From assembly GCA_964350695.1 (NCBI GenBank), contig CAYGKM010000001.1, positions 295,607 to 359,606 on the forward strand: DNA of 64,000 bases, in the 5' to 3' direction. The stretch is from TMED27 sp964350695 (GTDB lineage Bacteria > Pseudomonadota > Alphaproteobacteria > Micavibrionales > Micavibrionaceae). A program made the translations under genes and the position numbers. Positions 25,623 to 35,327 of this stretch are shown piece by piece. Every line of letters begins with the position of its first letter. Within the stretch, counting starts at the first letter, position 1. Under the pieces are notes generated by a model that was not told the DNA's origin, ran no database searches, and saw nothing but the letters and a program-made list of their open reading frames with translations.

Positions 25623-26696
25623 ATGTCTGATGATAATACAGACGACTCCCAGAAAACCGAGGACCCCACCGCCAAAAAGGTGGATGAGTCCCGAAAAAAG
25701 GGACAGGTGGCGATCTCCCGTGAAATCAACACATGGGTTATGCTTCTGGTCGCCACAATTCTAATCGGCGCGTTCACACCCACTTTTTTCTCAAAGCTGA
25801 GCATAATTCTAAAGGCCTATATCGAAAACGCCCACGACTTCCCGCCCATGCCCGGCGGTATGCATATCGTTTTAGGGGAGGGGTTCAAGCATGTTTTCAT
25901 GCTTCTGGCGTTCCCGTTTATCATGCTGATGATCGCGGCTTTCCTCTCGCCTTTTATTCAGGTCGGGCCTTTATGGGCGCCGGAATCAATTAAACCCTCA
26001 CTCAGCAAAATATCGCCGATCAAAGGCTTCAAACGCTTGTTTTCTGTGCGTTCTCTCACCGAATTCGGCAAAGGCATTTTAAAGCTCGGCCTTGTTGGTG
26101 CGCTCGGCTTTATCATCCTCTCGCCATATTTCGATAAGTTCGAACACCTTGTCGGCATGCCGATGATCTTGCTACTCGATGAAATCCAGGTCTTGGTCAT
26201 GCGCTTCCTAATCGGCGCTTTGGTTATTCTTCTCGTGATCGCTGTCGCGGATTTGGTCTATCAGCGCTACGACAACATGAAGAAAATGAAAATGTCCCGT
26301 CAGGAAATCAAAGACGAATTTAAACAAACCGAAGGGGACCCGCATGTAAAAGGCCGCTTGCGCCAGCTCCGTTCCGAGCGCGCCCGCCAGCGCATGATTC
26401 AATCCGTGCCCACCGCCAATGTGGTGATCACAAACCCGACGCACTATTCTATCGCCCTTAAATATGACCCCGAAATTATGGAGGCCCCAAAATGCGTCGC
26501 CAAAGGGATTGACGAAGTGGCCTTGCGAATCCGAGAAGTCGCAAAAGAACACGGCGTAGAACTCTATGAAAACAGACCCTTAGCGCGCTCTCTTTATGAT
26601 ACGGTTGAGATAGACCAGACCATCCCTGCCGATCAATTCCAGGCAGTCGCCGAAGTTATTTCCTATGTTTTCAAAAAACAGGGCAAGCTCAAGTAA
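25623..26696 (+). CDS. flhB: flagellar export switch protein FlhB
   Basis: FlhB controls the substrate switch of the flagellar export apparatus. The 357-residue protein has a charged N-terminus containing EDPTAKKVDESRKKGQVAIS, four membrane helices (about 32-55, 85-110, 140-165 and 183-210) and a cytoplasmic domain with the self-cleavage motif NPTH in VVITNPTHYSIALKYD near residue 270. The C-terminal tail then reads VAKGIDEVALRIREVAKEHG. All key residues are present, in contrast to the small FhlB protein at 22703. Its first 12 codons are duplicated just upstream. Confidence 0.97.
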   Translation: MSDDNTDDSQKTEDPTAKKVDESRKKGQVAISREINTWVMLLVATILIGAFTPTFFSKLSIILKAYIENAHDFPPMPGGMHIVLGEGFKHVFMLLAFPFIMLMIAAFLSPFIQVGPLWAPESIKPSLSKISPIKGFKRLFSVRSLTEFGKGILKLGLVGALGFIILSPYFDKFEHLVGMPMILLLDEIQVLVMRFLIGALVILLVIAVADLVYQRYDNMKKMKMSRQEIKDEFKQTEGDPHVKGRLRQLRSERARQRMIQSVPTANVVITNPTHYSIALKYDPEIMEAPKCVAKGIDEVALRIREVAKEHGVELYENRPLARSLYDTVEIDQTIPADQFQAVAEVISYVFKKQGKLK

Positions 26697-26768
26697 ATCT
26701 CTAAATCGGGATAAAATGGGTATAACGAGGGGATAACCTTGTGAATTCTCCTGTCTTTGTGGCACTTT

Positions 26769-29297
26769 ATGAGAATGGAACTGGATAACAAAGCCTTCAT
26801 CGCCCGGCATCATAAAACCGCCCAAGGCCCTGCGCAGAACATGCCGCAGCAAAAAACCTATGACGGTATTGTTGCGCTTTTATTGCTCGCAATTTTCATC
26901 GGCTTTCTGGTGTTCATTTTCACAGATACGCGCCTTAACGATATCACCAAAATCTTCACCGGTTTTACCTTCGTCATCTTCAGCATTGTCGGCACAATTC
27001 TATACCGCTCACACAAAATTCAGCGCTCGCAATTTAAAGAGCTGCGCCTTGTCCGCGAAGTCATGGAAGGTTCCAGAGGCGCGCGTCTGATCGCCGACAG
27101 CGCCGATAACACCCTTTATTATAACCAGAAATTCGAGCGCCTGTGCCGCGGCGTTGGCCCGCCGGGTTACCAAAGCCTGCATAAGCTGTTCGAACATAGC
27201 GATGAAGTCACCGCCCATTTCCACATGCTCGCCGATCAGGCGCATCGCGGCCTCACCGATTCTATGGAGCTGTTTTCGAAATTCGAAGACGACGAACGCT
27301 GGCTCATGGTCACCGCGCAACCCATCGCGGGGCGGGCAGGGCACGTGCATTGGCGCATTGATGATGTCACCGAAAAACACTCCGCCGATGTCGCCCTTCG
27401 TGACGAGCGCGAAAAGCTCATCGACTTCACCGATAACGCTCCTGTCGGTTTCTTCTCCGTAAACCAGGACGGACGCTTTGTTTTTGCCAACGCCACCTTC
27501 GCAAGATGGCTCGGCGAAGACCTCTCCGCGCTTCTCAAACAAGCCAAAATCCATACCTATCTGGTCGAGCCGCCCGAAGGCGCCGCCCCGTATGATCTTG
27601 TCGCCGATGGCAGGCAGCGCCAAATCGTCGAGATGCAAATGAAGGGCACCGCCGGAAAAACCTTCCTCGCTTCCATAAACCAAGTCGTCGTCAGGGAGCC
27701 GGGCGGCAAGGTCCGTACCCGCGCAGTTGTCCATGATCTCACATCCGAAAGCGCAATGCGCCAAGCCTTGAAAGCTTCGGAAGACCGCTTCCAGAAATTC
27801 TTCGAAGAAGCACCCTTGGGCGTTGCCATGGTTGATCAGGACGGCCTTCTTGCAGATTGTAACCTCGCTTTCGCCAGCATGCTCGGTCAGGATATCGAAG
27901 AGCTTGAGGGGCAAAAATTCGAAGAACTTATAGACGAAGAAGACCGCGCCGCCGCGCTCGCCGCCATTGATCGCATAGAGCAGGGCAAGGGCCTCGATGC
28001 GCCGCTGGAAATCTCACTGCTGTCCAAAGACGGCCCCGCCGAAACCCAAATGCATGCGCGGCGTTTCCGTCAAGGCGGGAACATTGTTTTGCACTTCATT
28101 GACCTCACCGAGAAAAAAGCCCTCGAAGCGCAATTCGCCCAAAGCCAGAAAATGCAGGCCGTCGGACAGCTCGCGGGCGGCGTTGCCCACGATTTCAACA
28201 ATCTGCTCACCGCCATGATCGGCTTCTGTGATCTGCTCTTGCTTCGTCATAAGCCGGGCGATCCGTCCTTCGGTGATATCATGCAGATCAAGCAAAACTC
28301 AAACCGCGCCGCCAATCTCGTGCGCCAGCTCCTAGCGTTTTCGCGCCAGCAAACCCTGCGTCCGAAAATCCATGACATAAGCGACATCCTCACCGAACTG
28401 TCCCACCTCATGCGCCGCCTTATCGGCGCCAATATTGACATGGAGCTTGTCCACGGCCCCGATCTCGGCCTCGTAAAGGTCGATGAAGGCCAGATGGAAC
28501 AAGTGCTCATCAACCTCGCGGTCAACGCCCGCGACGCCATGGAACAAAAGGGCGAAAGCGGCGGCAAGCTCACCATCGAAACGCTGAACTTCACCAACCG
28601 CAAAGCCAAAAAACTGATCTCCGAGGAAATGCCCCCCGGCCATTGGACGATGATTAAGGTCTCCGACACAGGCTGCGGCATCCCGAAAGAAAACCTCGCG
28701 CGGATCTTCGAACCCTTCTTCACCACCAAGGCCGTGGGCGAGGGCACAGGCCTCGGCCTTGCCACCGTATACGGGATCATCCGCCAAACGGGCGGCTTCC
28801 TCGATGTAGAAAGTGCCGTCGGCAAAGGCACGACCTTCCTCATTTACCTTCCCCGCGCCAGTGAGGAAGAGGCCGCCGCCGAAGAAGAAGACGCCCGCAG
28901 CTATGAACCCCAAGAAACCAAAGACCTCACAGGCTCGGAGCGTATCTTGCTCGTGGAAGACGAAGACGCCGTGCGCACATTCTCGCAGCGCGCTTTGTCC
29001 AATAAGGGCTACGAAGTCCTCACCGCCGATAGCGGCGATTCGGCGATGACCCTCATGGAAAAAGAGGATCTCAGCAACATAGACCTTCTCGTCACCGATG
29101 TTGTGATGCCGGGCATGGACGGCCCCACGCTCGCGCAGCGTCTCCGTCAAAGCTCGCCGAAGCTGAAAATCATCTTCATGTCGGGTTATACCGAGGATAA
29201 ACTCAAAGACCATATGGGCGATAATATCTATTTCCTCCCCAAGCCCTTCACTCTCAAGCAACTCGCCGAGAAGGTGAAAGAGGTCCTTGAGGATTAA
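26769..29297 (+). CDS. cckA: cell-cycle hybrid histidine kinase CckA
   Basis: CckA phosphorylates ChpT and, through it, CtrA and CpdR in alphaproteobacteria, linking division and flagellation. From the ATG at 26769 (a TTG lies upstream; no clear Shine-Dalgarno) the product has 842 residues. These are two membrane helices (about 30-52 and 60-80), PAS modules (about 130-480), a HisKA domain with GGVAHDFNNLLTAMIGF (His at about 474), an ATPase domain with VNARDAMEQ and GTGLGLATVYGI, and a C-terminal receiver with LLVEDED and LVTDVVMPGMDG. The ending LPKPFTLKQLAEKVKEVL is typical. It follows flhB by 72 bases, a position seen in other alphaproteobacteria. Confidence 0.93.
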   Translation: MRMELDNKAFIARHHKTAQGPAQNMPQQKTYDGIVALLLLAIFIGFLVFIFTDTRLNDITKIFTGFTFVIFSIVGTILYRSHKIQRSQFKELRLVREVMEGSRGARLIADSADNTLYYNQKFERLCRGVGPPGYQSLHKLFEHSDEVTAHFHMLADQAHRGLTDSMELFSKFEDDERWLMVTAQPIAGRAGHVHWRIDDVTEKHSADVALRDEREKLIDFTDNAPVGFFSVNQDGRFVFANATFARWLGEDLSALLKQAKIHTYLVEPPEGAAPYDLVADGRQRQIVEMQMKGTAGKTFLASINQVVVREPGGKVRTRAVVHDLTSESAMRQALKASEDRFQKFFEEAPLGVAMVDQDGLLADCNLAFASMLGQDIEELEGQKFEELIDEEDRAAALAAIDRIEQGKGLDAPLEISLLSKDGPAETQMHARRFRQGGNIVLHFIDLTEKKALEAQFAQSQKMQAVGQLAGGVAHDFNNLLTAMIGFCDLLLLRHKPGDPSFGDIMQIKQNSNRAANLVRQLLAFSRQQTLRPKIHDISDILTELSHLMRRLIGANIDMELVHGPDLGLVKVDEGQMEQVLINLAVNARDAMEQKGESGGKLTIETLNFTNRKAKKLISEEMPPGHWTMIKVSDTGCGIPKENLARIFEPFFTTKAVGEGTGLGLATVYGIIRQTGGFLDVESAVGKGTTFLIYLPRASEEEAAAEEEDARSYEPQETKDLTGSERILLVEDEDAVRTFSQRALSNKGYEVLTADSGDSAMTLMEKEDLSNIDLLVTDVVMPGMDGPTLAQRLRQSSPKLKIIFMSGYTEDKLKDHMGDNIYFLPKPFTLKQLAEKVKEVLED

Positions 29298-29298
29298 A

Positions 29299-29313
29299 GT
29301 TCTTTTTTTGTTC
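29299..29313 (+). promoter_or_regulatory. LexA (SOS) box before recA
   Basis: GTTC-N7-GTTC, the alphaproteobacterial LexA operator, is exact here (GTTC at 29299 and at 29310). A TTGACG -35-like element follows at 29322 with TACATC 15 bases further on, so the box lies just upstream of the likely recA promoter. It also touches the cckA stop codon. Confidence 0.75.
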
Positions 29314-29426
29314 TTTTTGTGTTGACGTGAGAACAAAACTGGTACATCCTGTCTCCAGAACGTATCAAATCTTATCGATTAATTGCACCCACACCGAATC
29401 TGTGGAAACATGAGGAGACTTATATT

Positions 29427-30566
29427 ATGGCTGTTACACCCCTACATAAAGAAGACAAAATGACCCCGAATTCAAAAGAGAAACAACAAGCCCTAGACGC
29501 AGCCCTTTCCCAGATCGAACGTGCATTCGGCAAAGGCTCCATCATGAAGCTGAACGGCGAACACAGCCCGAAAGACATCGCTTCGATTTCAACAGGCTCT
29601 CTTGGCCTTGATATCGGCCTTGGTATCGGCGGCCTTCCAAAAGGGCGTATCGTTGAGATTTATGGCCCTGAAAGCTCCGGTAAAACAACATTGGCGCTGC
29701 ATGTTATCGCCGAAGCTCAAAAAGCAGGCGGCACATGCGCAATCGTCGATGCGGAACATGCACTCGACCCTGGATATGCGAAGAAGCTCGGCGTGAATGT
29801 CGACGAACTTTTGATCGCACAACCCGATGCAGGGGAACAAGCGCTTGAAATCACCGACACGTTGGTGCGCTCCGGCGCGCTTGATGTCCTCGTTATTGAT
29901 TCTGTGGCCGCGCTTGTTCCCCGCGCTGAACTTGAAGGTGAAATGGGTGACCATCACGTTGGCCTTCAGGCACGTTTGATGTCCCAAGCCCTTCGTAAAC
30001 TCACAGGCACAATCAACCGCTCCAACACCATCGTGATCTTCATCAACCAGATCCGTATGAAAATCGGTGTAATGTTTGGCTCTCCTGAAACAACAACAGG
30101 CGGAAACGCGCTTAAATTCTATTCATCCGTGCGTCTCGACATTCGCCGCATCGGTCAAATCAAAGACAAAGAGGAAATCGTCGGCAACCAAACCCGCGTA
30201 AAAGTCGTGAAAAATAAAATGGCTCCGCCATTCCGTCAGGTTGAATTTGAAATTATGTATGGTGAAGGCATTTCCAAACTCGGGGAACTCCTTGACCTTG
30301 GCGTTGCCGCCAATCTTGTCGAAAAGGCAGGTGCGTGGTTCTCATATGACGGGCAACGCATCGGGCAGGGACGCATCAACTCGAAACAGTTCCTGAAAGA
30401 AAACCCTGAACTCGCCGATAAGCTCGAAAAACAAATTCGCGCAAATGCCGGTCTCATCGCTGATGAAATGCTCACAGGGCCTGATAACGATGATAAAGCG
30501 CCGGATCTCACAACCGTAGAAGCGGATGAACCTGAAAAAACAGAAAAAGAAGACGCATCTGAATAA
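29427..30566 (+). CDS. recA: recombinase RecA
   Basis: RecA forms filaments on single-stranded DNA, drives strand exchange and triggers LexA cleavage. The 379-residue protein has the polymerisation N-terminus (AALSQIERAFGKGSIMKL), Walker A GPESSGKTT near residue 78, VIDSVAAL as Walker B, the L2 loop region GVMFGSPETTTGGNALKFY, and an acidic C-terminal tail (EADEPEKTEKEDASE). It is a little longer than E. coli RecA (353). GGAG lies 9 bases before the ATG. A LexA box and a terminator bracket the gene, so it is probably a single-gene unit. Confidence 0.99.
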   Translation: MAVTPLHKEDKMTPNSKEKQQALDAALSQIERAFGKGSIMKLNGEHSPKDIASISTGSLGLDIGLGIGGLPKGRIVEIYGPESSGKTTLALHVIAEAQKAGGTCAIVDAEHALDPGYAKKLGVNVDELLIAQPDAGEQALEITDTLVRSGALDVLVIDSVAALVPRAELEGEMGDHHVGLQARLMSQALRKLTGTINRSNTIVIFINQIRMKIGVMFGSPETTTGGNALKFYSSVRLDIRRIGQIKDKEEIVGNQTRVKVVKNKMAPPFRQVEFEIMYGEGISKLGELLDLGVAANLVEKAGAWFSYDGQRIGQGRINSKQFLKENPELADKLEKQIRANAGLIADEMLTGPDNDDKAPDLTTVEADEPEKTEKEDASE

Positions 30567-30590
30567 AATAACCGGACTTAGTCCGAAAAG

Positions 30591-30622
30591 CGGGTCCACT
30601 ATCCCTGGTGGGCCCGTTTTTT
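30591..30622 (+). terminator. rho-independent terminator of recA
   Basis: A 9-bp stem CGGGTCCAC (30591-30599) with GTGGGCCCG (30608-30616), containing one G-U pair, is followed by six T. It lies 24 bases after the recA stop. Confidence 0.85.
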
Positions 30623-30661
30623 ATCTGAGGGATGTAAGGGCCTTGAAGATGGAGCAGGGGG

Positions 30662-31159
30662 TTAGCCCTTCTCCCGAATGATCCGGCTTTTTTGTTTGTC
30701 CCAATCCCGCTTCTTCGTCGCATCCCGCTTATCATGAAGCTGCTTACCTTTGGCTAAACCAATCTCGATCTTCGCCAATCCACGCCCGTTAAAAAACAGC
30801 CGCAGCGGTACAATCGTATAGCCTGCGCGGTTCACCCCGCCGAGCAACTTATCAACTTCCTTTTTATGAAGCAGCAGCTTGCGCTCTCTTTGCGGCTCAT
30901 GCTGCATCTTTTGCCCTGCTTGCTGATATTCGGGGATGTTCATATTGAATATCCAGATCGCGCCGTCTTTCGGTCCGACATAGGCTTCCTTGATATTCGC
31001 CTGCCCTAGGCGTAAAGACTTCACTTCCGTCCCGACAAGCATAATCCCCGCCTCAAACTTTTCCTCAACGAAATAATTGTAGCGCGCCTGCCGGTTATCG
31101 GCCACCGTCGCATTGGTGGAGATCATCCCGCTCTTTTTTTTGTCGTCTTTTTTCGCCAT
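30662..31159 (-). CDS. smpB: SsrA-binding protein SmpB
   Basis: SmpB binds tmRNA and brings it to stalled ribosomes. The 165-residue product has NRQARYNYFVEEKFEAGIML, GTEVKSLRLGQANIKEAYV and the basic C-terminal tail KGKQLHDKRDATKKRDWDKQ, which becomes helical in the mRNA channel. Length is normal. It is 12 bases downstream of dapA in the same direction, a frequent neighbour pair in alphaproteobacteria. Confidence 0.97.
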   Translation of the reverse strand: MAKKDDKKKSGMISTNATVADNRQARYNYFVEEKFEAGIMLVGTEVKSLRLGQANIKEAYVGPKDGAIWIFNMNIPEYQQAGQKMQHEPQRERKLLLHKKEVDKLLGGVNRAGYTIVPLRLFFNGRGLAKIEIGLAKGKQLHDKRDATKKRDWDKQKSRIIREKG

Positions 31160-31171
31160 GATTATAAAGGC

Positions 31172-32044
31172 TTATTTCAAACCCGCATGCGCCATCGCCG
31201 CATCGACCAAAGGCTTGCCCTTATCGCTCAAGGGCAGCAAAGGAAGGCGCACTTCGTTTTCACAAAGCCCCATCTTATTCGCCGCATATTTCACCGGCGC
31301 AGGATTGCTCTCGCAAAACAAATCATTCCCAAGCGGCGCAAGCGCGTCGCGAAGCTGATAAAATTTCGCCATATTTCCCGCCGCAAACGCCTCGATCATA
31401 TCTGCATTCATCCGCGGTGCAATATTCGCCACCACAGAAATAATCCCGTTTCCGCCTTGCTCCATAAATTCACCCACAGAATCATCATTCCCCGAAAGCT
31501 GGCAAAAATCACCATCAACCAGCTTCGCCAATTTAGCAGGGCGGGTTAAATCACCTGTTGCGTCTTTCACGCCGACAACATGGGGAAGCTCGGCAATTTT
31601 CGCAATTGTCTCATCGCTCATATCCACCACGCAGCGCCCGGGAATGTTGTATAAAACAATCGGCAGTTGGGCCGCATCATGGATCGCCGTGAAATGCGCA
31701 ATCATGCCGTCTTGCGTCGGTTTATTGTAATAAGGTGTCACAATGAGGGCCGCCGTCACGCCGGCCTCTTTCGCCGCGCGCGTCAATTCAATCGCCTCGG
31801 CTGTGGAATTCGATCCCGTTCCCGCAATAACGGGAATTCTCCCCTTGACCACATCGACGCAACGTCTGATGATCTGCATATGTTCATCATGGGAAAGCGT
31901 CGGAGATTCACCAGTTGTGCCACAGGGCACAAGGCCATGGCTGCCTTGTTCAATCTGCCATTCAACCAAATTCTCAAATGCCGCCCAATCAATCTCGCCG
32001 TTCTTAAACGGAGTGATCAGCGCAGGAATAGAGCCCTTAAACAT
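31172..32044 (-). CDS. dapA: 4-hydroxy-tetrahydrodipicolinate synthase DapA
   Basis: Condenses pyruvate with aspartate semialdehyde in lysine and diaminopimelate synthesis. The ATG at 32044 (MFKGSIPALITPF) is chosen because the upstream in-frame extension is not family sequence. The 290-residue TIM barrel has CGTTGESPTL near residue 43, the active-site Tyr region IVLYNIPGRCV near 133 and the Schiff-base Lys in VVGVKDATGDL near 161. It is divergent from slt with only 30 bases between the start codons. Confidence 0.97.
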   Translation of the reverse strand: MFKGSIPALITPFKNGEIDWAAFENLVEWQIEQGSHGLVPCGTTGESPTLSHDEHMQIIRRCVDVVKGRIPVIAGTGSNSTAEAIELTRAAKEAGVTAALIVTPYYNKPTQDGMIAHFTAIHDAAQLPIVLYNIPGRCVVDMSDETIAKIAELPHVVGVKDATGDLTRPAKLAKLVDGDFCQLSGNDDSVGEFMEQGGNGIISVVANIAPRMNADMIEAFAAGNMAKFYQLRDALAPLGNDLFCESNPAPVKYAANKMGLCENEVRLPLLPLSDKGKPLVDAAMAHAGLK

Positions 32045-32074
32045 TGTTATTCTTTCTTTTTTTATATTTTTAAA

Positions 32075-34087
32075 ATGTGCGCCAATGTACACGCCAAGCC
32101 GCGCATATGCAAGATTCTTGGGGCCATCGCGCTGATATTGTTTTTTGCTCCGCAGGCTTCGGCCATCGAAGGGCCGATGAACACGATGCAAAGCAAGGCC
32201 GTGCAAACGCAAACGGTGCGGGCGTTGCAATCCATAAACCAGGGGCGCTGGGAAACAGGCCGTGACATCATCGCCGCCACCAAAGACCCTCTATCCGCCA
32301 AGATTTACCTCTGGCTGGAATTCACAAAACGCAAAGACATTCGTAATTATGGCCGCCTCGCGCAGTTCATCCGCAAAAATCCTGAATGGCCGCTGATGTC
32401 CAGCCTCAAGCGCAAAGCGGAAGAAGATATGCCGATGGAGCTTGGCCCTGCGGAGATACTCGCATGGTTCGATGACTACCCGCCAAAAACCGCCGATGGC
32501 GTAAACCGCTATGTTGCCGCCCTGATCCAAACAGGCAAAACAACACAAGCCCGTGATTTCCTCTCCGATTGGTGGGCGACAACCAGCATGTCGCGCGATA
32601 ATCAGCGCGAGCTTTTCAGGAAATATAAAGGGTATTTGTCCCGCGAAGCGCATATGCGCCGCTTTGATGCCATGCTGCTTAGCGGTGAATACACTAACGC
32701 CAGAGCCATCGCCAGCGTCCTTGAAAACGGCTATCCGCAACTCGCCGAAGCGCGCATCGCGCTCGCGCAGGAAGCAGGAAACGCGAATGCATTGATTGCT
32801 GCCGTGCCCGGAAACCTGCAAAATGACGCAGGGCTTTTATATGAACGCCTCAAATGGCGCAGAAAAAACAATCTCGATACCGCGGCCATGGAAATCCTTC
32901 ACAAAATGCCGCCAGCCGATAAAATCCTTAACCCCGATGAATGGTGGCGCGAACGCCATATCCTTATCCGCCGCTTGCTGGAGCGCAAACTTTATAAAAG
33001 CGCCTATCTTCTCGCCGCAGGGCACCAACAAACCGAAGGGTTTTCTTTTGCTCAGGCCGAATGGTTGGCGGGGTGGATGGCGCTGCGCTTCATGAGCAAC
33101 GAAACCGAAGCCTATAAACGCTTCTCCAATCTCTATCGCAACGTCAGCAGCCCGGTTAGCAAAGCCCGCGGCGCATATTGGGCCGCCCGCGCCGCAGAAA
33201 ATTTCAGTGATAAATCATTAAGCATCACTTCCTATAAAATCGCTGCCGGATTCCCCACCGTGTTTTACGGGCAGCTTGCCGCCGTGAAGGTTGGGCAGGG
33301 CGGGCGCCTTCCCACGGGCGCGCCGCCAAACCTATCCTCCGCCGAACAAAAAGCCTTCAACGAAAAAGAGCTGATCCAAGCCGCTATTTTGTTCAACAGC
33401 GCAGGCATGTATCAAGAATCCGGCTGGTTTTTAAAAGCCTTCGTAAACGATAACAAAACCGCAAAAGGCTACCGCTTCGCCGCAGATTTAGCCGTAGAAC
33501 TGAATCAGCTCAAAACCGCCGTAGAGCTTTCCAAATCCGCAACAAAAGAGGGGCTTTTTCTCACCGCGCAAGCCTACCCTATGATTGTAAACCGTTTAGG
33601 CGGCATATCTTTGGAAGGCTCGCTCGTGCATGGGATTATCCGTCAGGAAAGCCAGTTTGATTTTCAGGCAAAAAGCCCCGCAGGGGCATTGGGCCTGATG
33701 CAGCTTATGCCCGCAACTGCCATTGAAACTGCTCGTAAAATGGGTATATCCCACTCCACCTCGCAGCTCACAACTGACCCCAATCACAATATCCGTCTGG
33801 GCAGTGAGTATCTCTCGCGCATGATCGCACGCTTCGGCGGCTCTTATCCACTGGCGATCGCGGCGTATAATGCCGGCCCCGGGCGCGTTGATAAATGGCT
33901 GGAGATTTTCGGCGACCCCCGAACGGGTGAAGTCGATCTGGTCGATTGGATAGAACTCATTCCTATCTATGAAACCCGCAACTATGTGCAGCGGGTTTTG
34001 GAGGCAACCTATGTTTACCGCCTTCGACTCAAAGGCCAGCAGGCCGAACCCACAGCAAAACTTCATACGGACGCAACTTTAAGGTGA
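32075..34087 (+). CDS. slt: soluble lytic murein transglycosylase
   Basis: Cleaves peptidoglycan to 1,6-anhydromuropeptides in the periplasm. From the ATG at 32075 the 670-residue protein has a signal peptide (about 1-30, core ILGAIALILFF, ending QASA), a long helical superhelix domain (about 35-490) and a C-terminal SLT domain. The latter contains the catalytic Glu in HGIIRQESQFD, then SPAGALGLMQLMPATA and AIAAYNAGPGRVDKW. The reading frame stays open upstream over dapA, but the signal peptide fixes the start. It is close in build to E. coli Slt70. Confidence 0.93.
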   Translation: MCANVHAKPRICKILGAIALILFFAPQASAIEGPMNTMQSKAVQTQTVRALQSINQGRWETGRDIIAATKDPLSAKIYLWLEFTKRKDIRNYGRLAQFIRKNPEWPLMSSLKRKAEEDMPMELGPAEILAWFDDYPPKTADGVNRYVAALIQTGKTTQARDFLSDWWATTSMSRDNQRELFRKYKGYLSREAHMRRFDAMLLSGEYTNARAIASVLENGYPQLAEARIALAQEAGNANALIAAVPGNLQNDAGLLYERLKWRRKNNLDTAAMEILHKMPPADKILNPDEWWRERHILIRRLLERKLYKSAYLLAAGHQQTEGFSFAQAEWLAGWMALRFMSNETEAYKRFSNLYRNVSSPVSKARGAYWAARAAENFSDKSLSITSYKIAAGFPTVFYGQLAAVKVGQGGRLPTGAPPNLSSAEQKAFNEKELIQAAILFNSAGMYQESGWFLKAFVNDNKTAKGYRFAADLAVELNQLKTAVELSKSATKEGLFLTAQAYPMIVNRLGGISLEGSLVHGIIRQESQFDFQAKSPAGALGLMQLMPATAIETARKMGISHSTSQLTTDPNHNIRLGSEYLSRMIARFGGSYPLAIAAYNAGPGRVDKWLEIFGDPRTGEVDLVDWIELIPIYETRNYVQRVLEATYVYRLRLKGQQAEPTAKLHTDATLR

Positions 34088-34110
34088 GTGCGTGCGCATT
34101 CTTTATAGTT

Positions 34111-34138
34111 TTGATATTCAAATATTAACGAATATAAG
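34111..34138 (+). promoter_or_regulatory. possible promoter of the response regulator gene
   Basis: TTGATA (34111-34116) and TATAAG (34133-34138) are 16 bases apart, 40 bases before the ATG. A 6-base inverted repeat ATATTC/GAATAT overlaps the spacer and could be an operator. Confidence 0.4.
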
Positions 34139-34177
34139 CTAAAGTATATATAGAAACATTATGTGCTGTGGGGGCAA

Positions 34178-34864
34178 ATGAAGTTACTTCTAGCAGACGA
34201 TCATACTCTATTCAGAGATGCACTCGTCCAATATATACATCGTGCGCAGCCGGATGCGGATATAACCTTGGCGAAAGATTTCCATGAAGCCTTAAGCTGC
34301 ATGAAGCGCAATCCCGATCAGGATCTTGTCTTGCTGGATTTACGCATGCCGGGCATGAACGGCATGGATGGCTTCAAGACTATGAAGGCATCCTATCCCG
34401 AAACGCGGCTTGCGCTGATGTCGGGGGTCGCCGAATCTGAGGATGTCGAAGCCGCTTTTGAGCTTGGGGCTATGGGGTATTTCCCGAAAACCCTTTCCGG
34501 GCGGGCACTCCTTCAAGCCATTCAAAAGGTTATAGGCGGTGAAAAGTTTAAACCGCTTAATAATGCCGCCAATGCGCTCATGCCGTCATACCATTCTGAT
34601 GAAAAGCCAAAATTATCGGTTTTCGACGTTACTATAAAAGACCCCGCGATAGCGGAAAGCATAGCGGCCCTGACCCCGCGTGAAAAAGAAGTGCTGACAT
34701 ATCTGGTGAAAGGCGCATCCAACAAAGAAATTGCCAATGATCTGGGCTTGCAGGTCGTAACCGTAAAGCTTCATGTTCGGGGGCTTTGCCGAAAACTGGA
34801 TGCCAAAAACCGAACTCAAGCCGCCCTCATCGGTAAAGACTATGGCTTTGATTTAAAAGGCTGA
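34178..34864 (+). CDS. LuxR/NarL-type response regulator
   Basis: A 228-residue two-domain regulator. The receiver (1-120) has the acidic pair in LLADDHTLFRDAL, the phospho-acceptor Asp in VLLDLRMPGMNGMDG (about residue 54) and the late Lys in GYFPKTLSG. The C-terminal HTH (about 160-225) reads LTPREKEVLTYLVKGASNKE, then IANDLGLQVVTVKLHV. The ATG at 34178 follows a G-rich ribosome-binding site; an in-frame GTG 15 bases earlier is less likely. No kinase gene is adjacent, so the partner is unknown. Confidence 0.9.
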   Translation: MKLLLADDHTLFRDALVQYIHRAQPDADITLAKDFHEALSCMKRNPDQDLVLLDLRMPGMNGMDGFKTMKASYPETRLALMSGVAESEDVEAAFELGAMGYFPKTLSGRALLQAIQKVIGGEKFKPLNNAANALMPSYHSDEKPKLSVFDVTIKDPAIAESIAALTPREKEVLTYLVKGASNKEIANDLGLQVVTVKLHVRGLCRKLDAKNRTQAALIGKDYGFDLKG

Positions 34865-34919
34865 TCCCTCTCAATTAAAGAGGCTTCAAAAACAGTCGTC
34901 AAAACGGCATACTGCTCCC

Positions 34920-35327
34920 ATGAGCGAAACGCCCCCACCTGATTTCAAAATTCTGCGCGACGGCACATGGTTTCATGATGGCGCGGAGATAAAACGCGCC
35001 GCCCTCGCCAAGCTGTTCTCCGATAAGGCGCTGATTATTGACGAAGGCGGTAAATACTGGCTCAAAACCCCGTTCGAGCAATACGCCGTGGCGGTCGAAG
35101 ACGTACCGTTTGTGGTCATTGATTATGAGGCCAGCGATGACAGCGTCACCTTCAAAACCAATATGCAGGAAACCGTAGCTTTGGAGGAGGGCGCGAATTG
35201 GGAATTGCGCGGCGGCGTGCCCTATATAGAGGTGCGCAAAGGCCTCTTCGCAAGAATAGGGCGTTCGGTATATTATAACCTCGTGGAGCAATTCGGCTCT
35301 GACGTAAAAGGATTTCCCCTCGGATGA
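34920..35327 (+). CDS. DUF1285 domain protein
   Basis: A 135-residue soluble protein of the DUF1285 family: DFKILRDGTWFHDGAEIKRA at the start, DKALIIDEGGKYWLKTPFEQ in the middle, and WELRGGVPYIEVRKGLFARI near the end. The function is unknown. It overlaps the cca start by four bases (ATGA), and the DUF1285-cca pairing recurs in alphaproteobacteria, so a role connected with tRNA or nucleotides is possible. Confidence 0.85.
   Translation: MSETPPPDFKILRDGTWFHDGAEIKRAALAKLFSDKALIIDEGGKYWLKTPFEQYAVAVEDVPFVVIDYEASDDSVTFKTNMQETVALEEGANWELRGGVPYIEVRKGLFARIGRSVYYNLVEQFGSDVKGFPLG

Noticed and set aside
28332..29336. 334-codon open frame opposite cckA, and a similar one at 27009-27914
   Set aside because: Shadows of the kinase gene; their residues mirror the codon bias of cckA.
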